From Triticum aestivum (Eukaryota; Streptophyta; Magnoliopsida; Poales; Poaceae): a DNA stretch of 64,000 nt. The translations under genes were made by a program, and so were the position numbers. The notes below the pieces were generated by a model, which saw only the letters and a program-made list of their open reading frames with translations, had not been told where the DNA came from and did no database searches. The stretch covers positions 28,852,618-28,916,617 of the forward strand of contig NC_057811.1 of assembly GCF_018294505.1 (NCBI RefSeq), given 5' to 3'. Shown in pieces: positions 32,279 through 44,511 of the stretch (within the stretch, counting starts at the first letter, position 1; each line of letters starts with the position of its first letter).

Positions 32279-34840
32279 ATGCCGTCCCCAAAAGGTTTGA
32301 TGGCCCCTTCAATCGTCAACAATGATGCTGTCCAAGGAGAAACCTTCCTCCCCGGACAGATCTTCGTGTTCGGCGGCTTTGCACTATGGGCCAACTCGCT
32401 TGGCCATCTGGAGCAGATCGATAGCTACGCCCCTGGCCATCAGGTCAGATATGGAAGCTTGAACTACGTCGCGGACATCCGTGGAGACTTGATTTTTGAC
32501 GGATTTGAGACCGCGGCGACCGCTCCTTGTCGCCACGATGAACATGAGTTAAATCTGTCATCGGACCGCATCCAGGAGATAGCTTCCGTAACTGCTCTGG
32601 CTCTAGATCCGGAGCAGACCGCGCCATCCGAGGACGGGAAGCTCAACCCCGCCATGGAGGTCACAGATTCTGCAGCGTTGGAGCCGCACATAGACTTAAC
32701 CTCACGCAATATCTGTGTCACCGGAACTCCGGACTCGTCTCCGGCTATAAGTTCCGAACCATGTGCGTCCGCAGAGGCCGAGCTTGATCAGTTATCGATC
32801 TTCGAATTCAGTGCCGCAGACATCTTCTGACACTCGCCCCTCGGCCTTGTGCTGAACTCGTTAAAGAATCTTTCCTTGGCGAGGGACTCACAGCCGAATT
32901 ATGTCCGGTTTGAACAGGAGGCTGACGATGGGGGAGAATTTCGCTTCCCACCCGCCACCCACTTCATAGCCACTGTCGAGGACTTAACCGACATGCTTGA
33001 TTATGGCTCCGAAGACATCGACGTTATGGACAACAATGCTGAGGAGGAGCAAAGGCAAAACCCGCCATTTACTGGACGCTGGACGACCACCTCTTCGTAT
33101 GATGTGTACATGGTGGATACACCCAAAGCAACCAACGACGATGACAAAGAAAATACAGTTGAGAGTAAACCTCCTGAGACACAGCACAAACGTCGGCGTC
33201 CTCGGCGCCGCTCTAAGTCACGTCGTTCAAAAGACAGCAATACTAGCACCGGAGAAAATAATACTCCGGACGATGCCGAAAACAATGAAGACCCTGTTGA
33301 GGTAACATCCGAACAGGAGGAACAAGAAAACAGGCAAGTTAGCCCCGATGAACAGGCCATGCCCAACGACTCGTAGGACGGTAGTTATCGTCCGCTCTCC
33401 GAGGATGAGGAATGCCTCGGCAACGAGGATTTCATTGTGCCCGAGGAACCTCTTGAGCAGGAGCACTTCAAGCGGCAGCTAATAGCCATTGCAAGGAGCC
33501 TGAAAAAGAAGCAGCAGTAGCTTCAAGCTAACCAAGATCTGCTCGTCGACAGGTGGACTGATGTCCTGGCAGCCGAGGAATACGGCCTCAGACACCCAGC
33601 CAAAAGTTACCCGAAGAGCAGATTGCTACCTCAGTTCGATGAAGAAGCGCCAGAGCCCATACCTCCCTTGCATAATGCGGCCGATCGACCACTACGCGGT
33701 CGGGATAGTGCGGCGGACCGACCACCATGCGGTCGGGATAGAGCGGCAACTCAGGCCGAACAGCAGCCCGCCCCACCGCCATGTAAAAATAGAGACAAAA
33801 CAGTTCGGGGTCATACATACGACCTTCGGCAGGACCTGGATAGTAGAGCAGGATATACCAGATCGATTTACGGATCGCGAGGATGTTCCTCGACACGCGA
33901 TGATGGCTACTTATTCGGACGTGACAAACCTAGTCACGCCCGGGCCGACAACCGCAGACGGACTCCATCAGAGCTACGTCGCGATGCGGCCAGATATAGA
34001 GGCGCCGCACACCCTCTTTGCTACACTGATGCAGTAATGGATCATGAATTCCCCGAAGGGTTCAAGCCCGTGAATATTGAATCATACGACGGGCAACTGA
34101 TCCCGCGGTATGGATCGAGGACTTTATCCTCCACATCCACATGGCCTGCGGAGATGACCTCCACGCTATCAAATACCTCCCACTAAAGCTTAAAGGACCA
34201 GCTCGGCACTGGTTAAACAGCCTGCCAGAAAATTCTATCGGCAGCTGGGAGGACTTGGAAGAAGCCTTCCTCGACAACTTCCAAGGTACATATGTCCGGC
34301 CACCAGACGCCGATGACTTAAGCCACATAGTTCAACAGCCTGGAGAGTCAGCAAGGAAATTCTGGACTAGGTTCCTAACTAAAAAGAACCAGATCGCCGA
34401 CTGTCCGGATACCGAGCGGCCTTTAAACATAGCATCCACGACGAATGCCTCGCCCGCCACCTCGGCAAAGAAAAGCCAAAATCTATGGCAGCCCTTACGG
34501 CACTCATGACCCGCTTTTGCGCGGGTGAGGATAGTTGGCTGGCTTGTAGTAAAAACACAGCCAGCGAGGCAGGCCCCTCTGAGGTCAAAAACAACAACGG
34601 CAAGCTCCGACGTAACAGACACAAACGCCGAAGCAATGGTGATAATACCGACGACACTACAGTCAACGCCAGATTGAGCGGCTCCAAGTCCAACCAACAG
34701 AAGAAACCGTACGAAAGAAACAATCAGGGACCATCCAGCCTAGACCGCATACTCGATCGTCCGTGCCAGATACATGGCACCCCAGACAAACCAGCCAATC
34801 ATACCAACAGAGATTGTTGGGTTTTTTAACAGGCCGGCAA
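32279..34840 (+). pseudogene. gag of element D
   Basis: Starts at the ATG 32279 (MPSPKGLMAPSIVNNDAV). Frame 32279-32830 and then 32849-33376 encode an acidic, low-complexity N-terminal half; 33623-34186 and 34141-34509 contain the gag core: FPEGFKPVNIESYDG, LHAIKYLPLKLKGPARHW, GSWEDLEEAFLDNFQGTY, ARKFWTRFLTKKNQI. A Cys/His segment (CQIHGTPDKPANHTNRDC) follows near 34765. Stops at 32828, 33374 and 33518 and frame changes break it. Confidence 0.85.
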
Positions 34841-35039
34841 ATTAAAAGCCGAGAACGAGGAAAAGGGATCGCAAAGCGAGGACGATGACGAGGAGCCCCG
34901 GCAACTGAACACAGGGGGGCAAAAGAAGTTTCATCTCAGGTCAAAACAGTAAACATGATATATGCTACACACATCCCCAAAAGGGAACGCAAGCGCGCAC
35001 TCAGGGACGTCTACGCGATAGAGCCAGTCGCCCCAAAAT

Positions 35040-35660
35040 TCAATCCATGGTCGTCATTCCCGATCACCTTTGATCGTCGGGATCATCCGACTAGTATCCG
35101 TCATGGCGGTTGAGCCGCGCTAGTCCTCGACCCAATCATTGATGGATTTCACCTAACGCGCGTCCTTAGGAACGGGGGTAGCAGCCTCAATTAGCTCTAT
35201 CAGGATACAGTGCGCAAAATGGGCATTAATCCATGAAACCCACCAAGACTACCTTCAAAGGAGTCATACCAGGTGTAGAGGCCTGCTGTACGGGCTCAAT
35301 CACACTAGAGGTTGTCTTCGGATCTCCGGACAATTTCCGAAGCGAGGAGTTAATCTTTGACACGTCCCCTTTCGCAGCGGCTATCACGCACTGCTCGGAC
35401 GGTCCGCATTCGCTCGATTCAATGCAGTGCCACACTATGCTTATCTCAAGCTCAAGATGCCCGGTCCACATGGCGTCATAATGGTCAATGGAAATACGAA
35501 ACGCTCCCTCCGTACAGAAGAGCACACAGCTGCCTTAGCAGTAGAAGTACAGAGCGGCCTTCTCAAGCAGAACCTTAATTCGGCTGCCGAGCCCACGGAC
35601 ACCGTTAAGAGGGTCCGAACTACCCTGCAGCAGGACAGCTCGGCTCGTTAGGAGCTCGAC
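35040..35660 (+). pseudogene. Protease remnant of element D
   Basis: Text such as TTFKGVIPGVEACCTGSITL, EVVFGSPDNFRSEELIFD and AYLKLKMPGPHGVIMVNGN matches the C-terminal half of Tat-type proteases (compare LKLKMPGPRGVITV in element A). Upstream the catalytic region is reduced to LRNGGSSLN-like text around 35170. Nothing of RT follows. Confidence 0.75.
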
Positions 35661-36846
35661 TAGCAATTCGGCCTCCGTCTCAGTCCCGGTCAAGTGGTGG
35701 CATTCGTACCACGCGTACATAACTACGCACTCAAAATTCCATGGGCATCGACGAAGGCATAGCTAGTTTGTGATCCACAGTATGGCTCAACCAGCACCGG
35801 ATACACACAAACTTTCACTTTTATTCGTTTCCTTTTCAGGTTTCAATCCCGCAGGCCCCATCTGATGGCCTGATCACCGGTCCTCTTGAAGGATAAACAC
35901 ACCTAGACGGCAAGAAACACAGACGTTTGGGGGACTTTCAAGGTGGTTTCATTAACGATCACTCTACCTGTTTTTCAGGACCCACATGCAGCTCTCCCTT
36001 GGTTTTTGGGCATGTTAAATAGCCTGTTGCTTATCGCACTACTTGTATCAATGCGCCTTGATGTATTAATCAAATTACAATGGAAACAGTTCGCGGCCCG
36101 AGCTTTAGGGCCCCAGCTTATCACCTTTGCACCCTTTCTGTTTTCTTTTCTTTTTTTCTCTCCTATGGGTAACCTTATCAGGTAGCACCCGTACACTTTG
36201 GTACGTTTCATATTTGCCATGGGCTTCACAGCACCCCGCACTACGGCAACAAAAGTCCAAACACTTTTTATAATATAGTTCGGCACCCCGAATTTAACAA
36301 TATATGCATTGGCTCCGAATCATGTCTTTGGTCAATAGTTGGGTTGCCCGGCTCCTGTGCTTGCTACCTTATGTTCCGCTATATCGGCTAAGGTAGTAAA
36401 GGGAGAACTACTGCGATTCGGCCTTGGTTTATCGAAAGGAGCACCTCAGTAGAGAATGCCGAAAACTGACTGCCATGATGCGGCGAGAGCCGGTCAGCTC
36501 TTCGGAGGTCGCAAATCGTTGGAGATTTCTTTCGCATTACGCGAACGATCGGTACTTCCAAATCAGGCACTTATAGCACTCTAGTTCGGATACTAGGGTC
36601 TATGCCAACATTTTTATTATCAAACTCCTATGGCTAAGTGAGGGCGTTAAAGCCGCATAGTCTGATTACCTGGTTCGTTGCGCTAAACAACTCCTTGAAG
36701 GAACATATAATTGGATCAAGAGTGTTTAGATTCCATCCCGAACACCTCCGTACTACCTACGAGGGGGCAGAAGCCGATGACTGGCCAACCCTCAGATTTC
36801 ATACAACACTGCCGCACAGGAGGTAATTTTTTTAACATAACAAACA
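35661..36846. other. Spacer of element D between protease and antisense gene
   Basis: No coding domain on either strand. This is where RT, RNase H and integrase are missing. The sequence has ordinary base composition and no visible tandem repeats. Confidence 0.6.
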
Positions 36847-36902
36847 TTATATTACAAACCGAATTTGTTTTATCATACAAGGTAGAGGCAACTCGAATAC
36901 AT

Positions 36903-39900
36903 TCATTCCAAGATAATGTCCTGCGAACACTGCGTCGCTACAATACGAGACCCCTCCAGGACGTCTCCAAAATACCACTCGGGTGTGCGGTGCACCTTGC
37001 CCTCGGGTGGCCCCTCGGTCACAATCTTGATGGCGTTCATCTTCGCCCACCAGACCTTGACGCGGGCGAAGGCCATACGCGCACACTCGATGCAGACGGA
37101 CCGCTTGACGGTGTCCAGCCGAGGACAGGCATCCACCAGCCGCTTCACAAGGCCGAAGTAACTACTGGGTATAGCTTCGGTTGGCCACAGCCGGACTATT
37201 AAATCCTTCATGGCCAGTTCGGCCACCCTGTGCAGCTCGACCAGCTGTTTTAGCTGATCGCTGAAGGGCACCGGATGTTCTGGCGCAAGATATTGCGACC
37301 AGAACAGCTTCTCCATGGAGCTCCCTTCTTCGGCTCGGAAGAACTCCGGAGCATCGGCCACACTACGTGGCAGATCAGCAAAAGCCCCTAGAGAACTCCG
37401 AATCCGGGTTAGTTAAAGATACTTCCTCTTCACATACTTGCTTTGCATACTAAATGCCTTACCCGCCGCGATCTTCCTGGCGTCCTGGATCTCCTGGAGG
37501 GCGCCCTAGGCCTCATTCCGGGCCGTCTCCACGCTCTGACGAGCCTTGGCGAGTTCGGTCTCTTGAGCCGACGCATCATGCTCCAAGGTCTCGCACTTCC
37601 TCACCGCGTCCTGGAGCTCTTGCTCGACCTCGTTGACCCTGGCCTTGAGCTTCTTACGGGCGGCCTGCTCCTTGACAGCCTTCCCCTCAGCTTCGGTCAG
37701 GGCCTTTTTTAGGGCCTCGACCTCGGTCGTCGCTCGTATACATATCATGACACTTCAGTCAATAAATATCATTTTACTCTTTTCGAATATATAACGGGTT
37801 ATTACATACCTTGCTTCTCTTAGAGCTGCCTCCTCACCTGGTCGAGCTCCTCCTCGGCCTACTCCAGTCTTTGCTTCAGTCCGGAGACTTCGGCACTATG
37901 CGAGGCCGCGGCCAGCAGCGACGCCTGCGTATTCATTTCAGACATATTTAGTAGTTTCCTGCAATAAGGGGATTATCATCTGTCCGTCTTTTCTTTCCGA
38001 ACACCGGACAATGTCTCAGGGGCTACTGTCTGTATTGGGATCTTCTCTTTTTTCGTCGCTTACCTCAAAACCTGTTAGCAGGCTGCTGCAGGCTTCGGTT
38101 AGTCCGCTCTTGGCGGACTGAACCCTTTCAATTACCGTGCCCATAAGAACACGGTGCTCATCCATAATGGAAGCGCCTCACAGCGCTTCCAGCAGATTAT
38201 CCGCTGCCCCTGGTTGGACAGGGGTCACCGGCGGAATAGGCATACCCCTTCTTTCGAAGGAGGTTGCATGCCGGATTCCGGAGCCGTATCGGTCTCCGGA
38301 ATCAAGTTCGGCTGAGGGCCGAACTGAATATGGCCCTCATCACCAGTATCCATGGGGATTGGCTCCCCCTGGTGTCCGGCAACGGAGGCTTCACCTTCTG
38401 GCGCCTCCTGAACCTCTCCTCGGCCTGGGAAAGTCCTTCAAGACAGCACCTCGGCGTCGCCCTTGGCCTTGGGGGAGTGAGCGGTCGGCGATGAATCGCT
38501 GGCCATCGCCTTTGAATCCAACGAACCTCTTGACGAGGATCGCTGGGAGCTGTCGTGGGCCGACTTCAATAGCATAATTAACCATGTCAATACAATGAAG
38601 AGGAGAGGCTCGATTTATGAGTATGTATGAGTCTTAGCACTTACGATGTAGCCCGAGGCTTAGTGCGGGGGCGTCGCTCCGGACTGCTGTCGACATCCCA
38701 CGCGGAGTTATCCGCAAGGGAGCCCTTCCCCTTCTTGGACGTCTCCGCCTCCAGATTCGTGGAGGCCGCCCTCTTCTTCTTTTCCTCATCAGGGGGAGGG
38801 TTGTTCTCCTCCTCCTTCTCGTCGTCGTCGTCCTCAGCAGCGGAGGCAAGGGTCACTTCGTCTTCGGACGTCACGTCCGAAGCACCCTTGCGACAGGGGC
38901 CACCTTTGGCCCCCTTGGCCTTCTTCTTGGCCTTCTTTTTCGGCGGCTGATAGGGCGCCGGAACCAGCATCTTCGCCAGGAGCGGGATGACTGGCTCTTC
39001 GGGCAGCGGAGCCAAACTCTGGATCCGCTCCGCTCTCTCCGTCCACACCTGAAAAAATACAGCAAAGATTAGGCATCCTCCTTGAATAGACAAGTAGAAG
39101 GTACGCCTTAAGAAAAGGAGAACTTACCGCATTGGCGGATGGGTGTGATCGTGCCCACGGTCCGAATCTATGACCAGCGGCTTCTTGTTGCCCTTGAAGA
39201 GCAACTTCCAGGCATCTTCATGAGTAGTTCTGAAGAGCCCTCCTAGGGTCTGGTGCTTCTCCGGATTGAATTCCCATAAAGGGAAGCTTTGGCTTTGGTA
39301 GGCGAGAATCCGGCGAACCAGCATCACCTGGATCACGTCGACGAGCTTGATGTTTTTATCCACCATACTCTGAATGCGCATTTGCAGCGCTATCAGCTCG
39401 TCCGACGCAGACCAGTTGGGGCCCTTCTCCGTCGAGGAGGTGAGCCGCATTGGAGATCCGGCCTTAAATTCGGGAGCCACTGCCCAAGTGGCGCCGCGTG
39501 GCTCTGTGATGTAGAACCACTGCTTCTGCCACTCCTTGACAGTCTCCACAAAAGTGCCTCTGGGCCAAGTAACGTTGGGCATCTTGCTCACCATGGCGCC
39601 TCCGCACTCCGCCTGCTGACCATCCACCACCTTCGGCTTCACGTTGAAGACCTTGAGCCATAGGCTGAAGTGGGGCTGGATGCGGAGGAAGGCCTCGCAC
39701 ATGACAATGAATGCCGAGATGTTGAGGAAGGAGTTCGGGGCTAGATTATGGAAATCTAGCCCGTAATACTACATCAGTCCGCGGACGAAGGGGTGAACTG
39801 GAAACCCCAATCCGCGGATGAAGTGAGGGAGGAAAACTACCCTCGCTATAGGCTTCGGGGTGGGGATGACTTGCCCCTTGGTAGGCAGGCGATGGACGAT

Positions 39901-39996
39901 TCCTTTCGCCAGATACCCGGCCGCACGAAGCTGGGTGATGTCCTTCTCCTTGACGGAGGAGACCATCCACTTGCCTTGGCCTCCGGATCCGGACAT
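36903..39996 (-). pseudogene. Antisense 'putative gypsy type transposon' gene of element D
   Basis: Minus-strand multi-exon gene. Exon 1 (39996-39128) starts MSGSGGQGKWMVSSV, runs KGQVIPTPKPIARVVFLPHF, then FLRIQPHFSLWLKVFNV and TWPRGTFVETVKEWQKQWFY: the plant PF04195-type domain. A single TAG at 39769-39771 interrupts it. Exon 2 (39048-38645) is Lys/Glu/Asp-rich with KKKAKKKAKGAK (nuclear-signal-like). Later exons give a coiled coil (37748-37443, EALKKALTEAEGKAVKEQA) and the C-terminal part (37361-36903, LFWSQYLAPEHPVPF to GDVLEGSRIVATQ). A minus-strand TATA-like TTTTATAAGG lies near 40105. The molecular role of this family is unknown. Apart from the TAG it is well preserved. Confidence 0.78.
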
Positions 39997-40538
39997 GATT
40001 GAGTGCTTCCTTGAGGAGGAGAAGATGGGAACTTGAGCTGGAGCTCGAGAATGGAAGGACAGAGAGGAAGAGAAGGCGTGGGTAAAGAAAGAGAATCCTT
40101 ATCTCCTTATAAAAGCAGTGAATATTGAACGCCTCCCCACTCACCTTAAAACTCACCTCTTTACAAGGGCTGTGTAAACAACACGTTGGGTTACCCACCC
40201 CCGTATTGATGAGAATCCCGCAATAAGGGGACACGATCTCTGCTTCGACAAGACGTGCCAATGGCAACCGCGTCTCGAAACATGGAGGAACAGACGAAAA
40301 ACGGTTCGAAATTATGACCGGGCGAACGTGATGTCATGTTGCAAAAAGTTGTCAACAGATTGGACTCGTGGAGTGTTATATTCTTTGCGGTTCTGTGTGG
40401 TGTGCGTGTTACAGGTTCATACACGATCAGTGCGTCCGAAGACTATCTTGGAGTTCGGAAGGAGGAACCCGCCTTGCAATGCCGAAGACAAATCTGCGTG
40501 CTGGATACCTCATCATTGAAGCCAGGTTCAGGGGCTAC

Positions 40539-41019
40539 TGGGGGAGTCCTGGACTAAGGGGTCCTCGGGTGTCCGGCCTGTTAGCCATGGGCTGGACTGA
40601 TGGGCTATGAAGATACGAAGACCGAAGACCCTACCCGTGTCCGGATGGGACTCTCCTTGGCGTGGAGGGCAAGCTTGGCGATCAAATATGTAGATTCCTT
40701 TCTTTGTAACTGACCTCGTGTAACCCTAGATCCTCCCGATGTCTATATAAACCGGGGGACTTAGTCCGGAGGGGGGAGAGACTCATTACCATAGTCATAT
40801 AGGCTAGACTCTTAGGGTTTAGCCATTACGATCTCGTGGTAGATCAACTCTTGTAATACTCATATTCATCAAGATCAATCAAGCAGGAAGTTGGGTATTA
40901 CCTCCATAGTGAGGGCCCGAACCTGGGTAAACATTGTGTCCCTTGTCTCCTGTTACCATCGACCTTAGACGCACAGTTCAGGACCCCCTACCCGAGATCC
41001 GCCGGTTTTGACACCGACA
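40539..41019 (+). repeat. 3' LTR of element D
   Basis: 481 bp, TGGGGGAGTCCTGGAC to GACACCGACA, preceded by the purine-rich tract CAGGGGCTAC and followed by the target duplication GTCAC. Confidence 0.96.
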
Positions 41020-41024
41020 GTCAC

Positions 41025-41369
41025 ATCGAGTGCTCGCTTATGATGAGCTTGAGAAAGAGCAGTTGCGCCAAGACGATGCGACGCTCGTCGAGGAAGATCG
41101 TCTTCGGGCTCCTGTGCGAGCCGCTCGCTAACAGCACCTTGCGCCGCTACCATAGCCGGAAGGTTCATGCCCGAAGCCTTGAGGAAGGCGACCTTGTTCT
41201 TCGGCGAATCCAATCCGCCAAGAATTCCAACAAGTTGACGCCAAAGTGGGAAGGCCCTTATCGGGTAATACGAGTCACCAGGCCCGACATAGTCCGCCTG
41301 GAGACTGAAGATGGTATCCTAGTGAGTAATTCCTGGAACATCGAGCATCTTCGCAAGTTTTACCCATAA
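41025..41369 (+). pseudogene. Integrase of element C, C-terminal part
   Basis: Resumes the integrase after element D. RYHSRKVHARSLEEGDLVLR, PKWEGPYRVIRVTRPD and NSWNIEHLRKFYP* are the GPY/F module and the usual integrase C-terminus. The TAA at 41367 is the natural end of pol. Confidence 0.9.
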
Positions 41370-42584
41370 GGCTCGGTTGCCGCCCCCCGGCAAACCACCT
41401 TTTTGTACAAGCCTTGTCGGCGAGGCATGTAACCCTTTGTACAAAGCCAGGCGCAGACCCTGAGCAACAGATGAATAAATGAAGCGCTGGCGCCCTAAGT
41501 TTTAGCATGCATGTTAGGTTGAGTCTCCCTCTGGTAGGGTTGATAGTGCTTAGCGGCTACTAACCCCTAGCATAGAGGTTGAGTTTGTGTCTTTGCGTCC
41601 CTTCCAGTCCTTCTTGATTCACAGGCTACACGGGCGCTTCAGCGGAACTTTTTGGGGAAAGGAGACGAGTTGGCACCCCGGCCCCGACAAGCCATTCTTG
41701 CCGGGGGCAACACATTCAGATAAGTCTTTTTCCCAGCCACGTACTTCCGTATGAAGCTTGAACGTATGAACCCTCGCTTGATCCCATGCCACCATGCTCC
41801 CTCCTCCCTAAATCCGAATCCCTTTCGGGTTGGAACTTGATTGTAGTTGCGGTGGAAGGGAGACAGACGAAGGGCCCAATCCTACTTTTCCACTACCCTC
41901 GCCAAGGGCTTGAGTGTAGTCGTGGTATAAGGTGGGAGGACGGCAAGGCCTGTTGCCGGGCGACGTTGTTTACTTAAAGAAAAACAAGGATTCGTTCCTT
42001 GGTGTGGGCCTCGCTCGCGCACAAAAAACCTGGCAAACCCCCTTTTCATTGATACGTTGATTAAACAAGTACAGTTCATACGGAATGTGAACATGAGCAA
42101 GGGGTTGCAAAGTCTAAATTCGACAAGTGCGCGTAGGCTTAATATCTAGAAAAAGATAAGATGCAGGTAATCCGTTTCTTGTCCCTCTTCTCAGGAGGCG
42201 GATTAAGATAGCGGCAGGGCAAAAGGAGTGGCTAGGCGAGATACGAGCAGCAGATGGCACCAAGTGAACGTCCCGGCAGCCGGCCAGAAGAGGGCTGGTG
42301 ATGACGGTGCCGGGGAAGAAGCCGAAAGATGAGGCAGCGGGCCGACAATACGAGACGAGGGCGTCGATGCCATCGTACTCCCACTTGACGGCCCGCCACC
42401 CGCCTTCTTCGTCTTATCCAGCCTTCTAGCGCCAGCCGCCAGAGGCAACGACCCCGAGAAGTTCAAGGAGCTGGCTCGAGGAGCCGCGCCAAGAACTACC
42501 CCCCGGCAAATCACTCTGTCGGGGAGAAGGCCAGGTGCAGATGGTGCTGCTGTCGGCGTCGCCTATGGACGGGGCGTCCGACGT
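41370..42584. other. 3' untranslated region of element C
   Basis: No coding domain. Contains further CCCCGGCAA / CTTGTCGGCGAGG tracts near 41385-41430 and 41680-41710, the same word that dominates the LTR palindromes. Confidence 0.6.
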
Positions 42585-43223
42585 CTAGTCGGACCCGTCC
42601 CCGTCGTCCTCCCCACCACCCCCCTCCTCGTCACCGTCGCACGAGGAGGAGCTCTCGTCATCGGTCAAGCTCTCCGCGGAACACCCTAACCTGATTCCCG
42701 AGCGCCCGAAGACCTTGACGGAGAGCAGGTCGCTCTTCACTAATTTGAAGTGGGGAACGTGCCCCTTCATCAAGCAGTGGGTGCGTGCGAAGGTTTTCCA
42801 ACGCCGACGAAGGAGCATTACATGAGGGACGGGGAACCTTGTGTTCACCCACATGTCGCCGTTACAACAACCCTTCATGTGGAGCCTCAACCTCGGCGGT
42901 TGGTCGATCTCCAGCACCCTCGCAAACGCCTCGGGAAGACGAAGGCGGCTATGCGGCGGCTCGCGCAACTACAAGATGAACTCCAACGCTGTGTCTCCAA
43001 CATGGCCGCTCGACGAAGCATGAGGAGATGGTGGCGGAGACGGCGGCGTTGCGGGTGTCCCCCTTCTGCCCCCACCTCTGCCTCGACCACTTCGCCGATC
43101 GCGACTCCGTCCGGCGCCTCCGCCTTGAGCGTCTGACTCTTCCTTAACCGCCGTGGCCCTCTGGCGGGAGGAAGACCTAGTCGGCTCCACAGAAGGACGG
43201 CCGCGGCCGTGCCCTCTCGGCAT
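42585..43223 (-). pseudogene. Antisense B3-domain protein gene of element C, one internal stop
   Basis: From the ATG at 43223 (MPRGHGRGRPSVEPTRSSS) the frame runs through an Arg/Gly/Ser-rich N-terminus, a stop TAG at 42970-42972, then LREPPHSRLRLPEAFARVLE, PRLRLHMKGCCNGDMWVN, RRRWKTFARTHCLMKGHVPH and FKLVKSDLLSVKVFGRSGI, ending in an acidic Ser/Glu/Asp tail. This is the pattern of plant B3 DNA-binding domains: strand pair RLP..F, a central W(V/N) turn, the W..F...H.L..GH..HFKL block and the final VKVF. A TATA-like element on the minus strand (GGCTATAAGAAG) lies near 43294-43303, about 75 bases before the ATG. B3 domains bind DNA, so a role in regulating the element or its neighbours is possible but unproven. 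Confidence 0.68.
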
Positions 43224-43823
43224 GGCAGTCGATGGAGAATGGAGAAGAAGGGTAGAAACGAGAGGATGCCTCTCCTCCTTCTCCTGGTCCCCTTCTTATA
43301 GCCAAGCAAAGAAGGCTGAAGACTGGCTCTACATCTCCGAAGAGCCCTTTCAAGTCCGGCTTATTAAAGCCATTTGATAACAAGCAAGGGCATCGACCGC
43401 CCTCCCAACGCCAATCAAAGGCGCATGGGTATCGGCCATGGAGCGCCTTCCCATACCCTACACATCCTCCACCTACCCCATGCCATGCATGCAGCATACG
43501 TGACGAAAAAGGCGGGCGTGGTGGGAAACATGGAACAGCGGTTCCAAGATTAGCAAAGGCACAGAGGGTAAATGAGCAGCACCCCTGCTTTTCCCTCTTT
43601 TTTATGGGGAAGATGTGGGCCGCCTCTTTACTATTCGCCGCAGGGTGACGCAAGCACGCTGCAAGAGTCCCATGCATGATCCCCACGTTACGCACTCAAT
43701 GCGGGTCGTGGGGAAGCGCAAGGAGTTACCACAGTTAAAACCCTGCCACGCGTGCCCGCGCACCGTTCTGGGCCTAGCCCAACAACGCTTTACGCTTATG
43801 TGTGGCCCAGGCCCGAAGGCTCC
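43224..43823. other. Promoter side of antisense gene and 3' flank before LTR
   Basis: Contains the minus-strand TATA-like sequence near 43297. Otherwise no motif recognised up to the second LTR at 43824. Confidence 0.5.
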
Positions 43824-44091
43824 TGTCGGTGTACAAAAGTAGGGGCCTTTCTGTACCCCTTTACTTGTGCGCGGGCAGTTGTAGCCACACCTGCGGCCAC
43901 GCTTGGCGGGGCAGAGGAAGCGAAGATACAGGACTGCCAGGGCAGTGCTCAACCCAGAGGCGCAAAGAGCAAAGGGACAAGATGGATTTCCCTCGGCGAG
44001 AGCCTTGTCGGGGCGACCTACATAGCCCCGACAAGAGCCTTGCCGAGGCAACTTGCCCAACACCAGCAAGGCCGCCACCCTTGAGCCTGAG

Positions 44092-44157
44092 AGTTCCGAC
44101 ACCATCGACAACGTCGAGACCAAGACTCAGGGGCGCCTGTGTGGTGGCATGCAGATC
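44092..44157 (+). pseudogene. Polyubiquitin-like fragment 1 in 3' LTR of C
   Basis: EPESSDTIDNVETKTQ followed by GRLCGGMQIFV. The first part matches ubiquitin residues 16-31 (EVESSDTIDNVKAKIQ) with few changes; the second resembles the junction RLRGG-MQIFV between polyubiquitin units. It lies in an open frame that runs 44053-44634. Confidence 0.75.
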
Positions 44158-44475
44158 TTTGTGAGGAACAAAGGCCTGCGAATCTGGAGAGAAACTAGAA
44201 GGCGAAGACCCCCGGCAAGAGCCTTGCCAGGGACAGGCGGAGACCCCCGGCAAGAGTCTTGTCGAGGACAGATGAAGAACCCCGGCAAGATCCTTGCCGG
44301 GGACGCCCGCGAGACCCCGGCAAGATCCTTGCCCGGGGCTTTTGCGGGGCCGAGGCCAGGCCCGCACTTACCAACGTTTTGCTGCCCCGCGCCCGTGCCG
44401 ACGCGGCAATCAGCCCGCCAACCAGGCAGGCGCCTGCATGGCAGCAAGCAACCTCTAGGCCAACTAGACAAGCAC

Positions 44476-44511
44476 CTGCGTGGTGGCATGCAGATCTTTG
44501 TGAAGACCCTG
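44476..44511 (+). pseudogene. Polyubiquitin-like fragment 2 in 3' LTR of C
   Basis: HLRGG-MQIFVKTL, in the same open frame as fragment 1 in this LTR. The 24 bases from 44488 encode MQIFVKTL, differing from the 5' LTR copy only at a synonymous Phe codon. Confidence 0.78.

Larger units (their letters stand above)
31773..41019 (+). mobile_element. Gypsy-type LTR retrotransposon D, lacking pol
   Basis: Two 481-bp LTRs (31773-32253 and 40539-41019) and the 5-bp target duplication GTCAC (31768-31772 and 41020-41024) define a complete 9.2-kb insertion into the integrase of element C. The plus strand carries gag and a decayed protease; there is no RT, RNase H or integrase. The second half is occupied by a minus-strand, intron-containing gene. 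About twenty differences between the LTRs by eye (roughly 4-5%) indicate a moderately old insertion. Its amplification must have relied on an autonomous relative. Confidence 0.94.
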
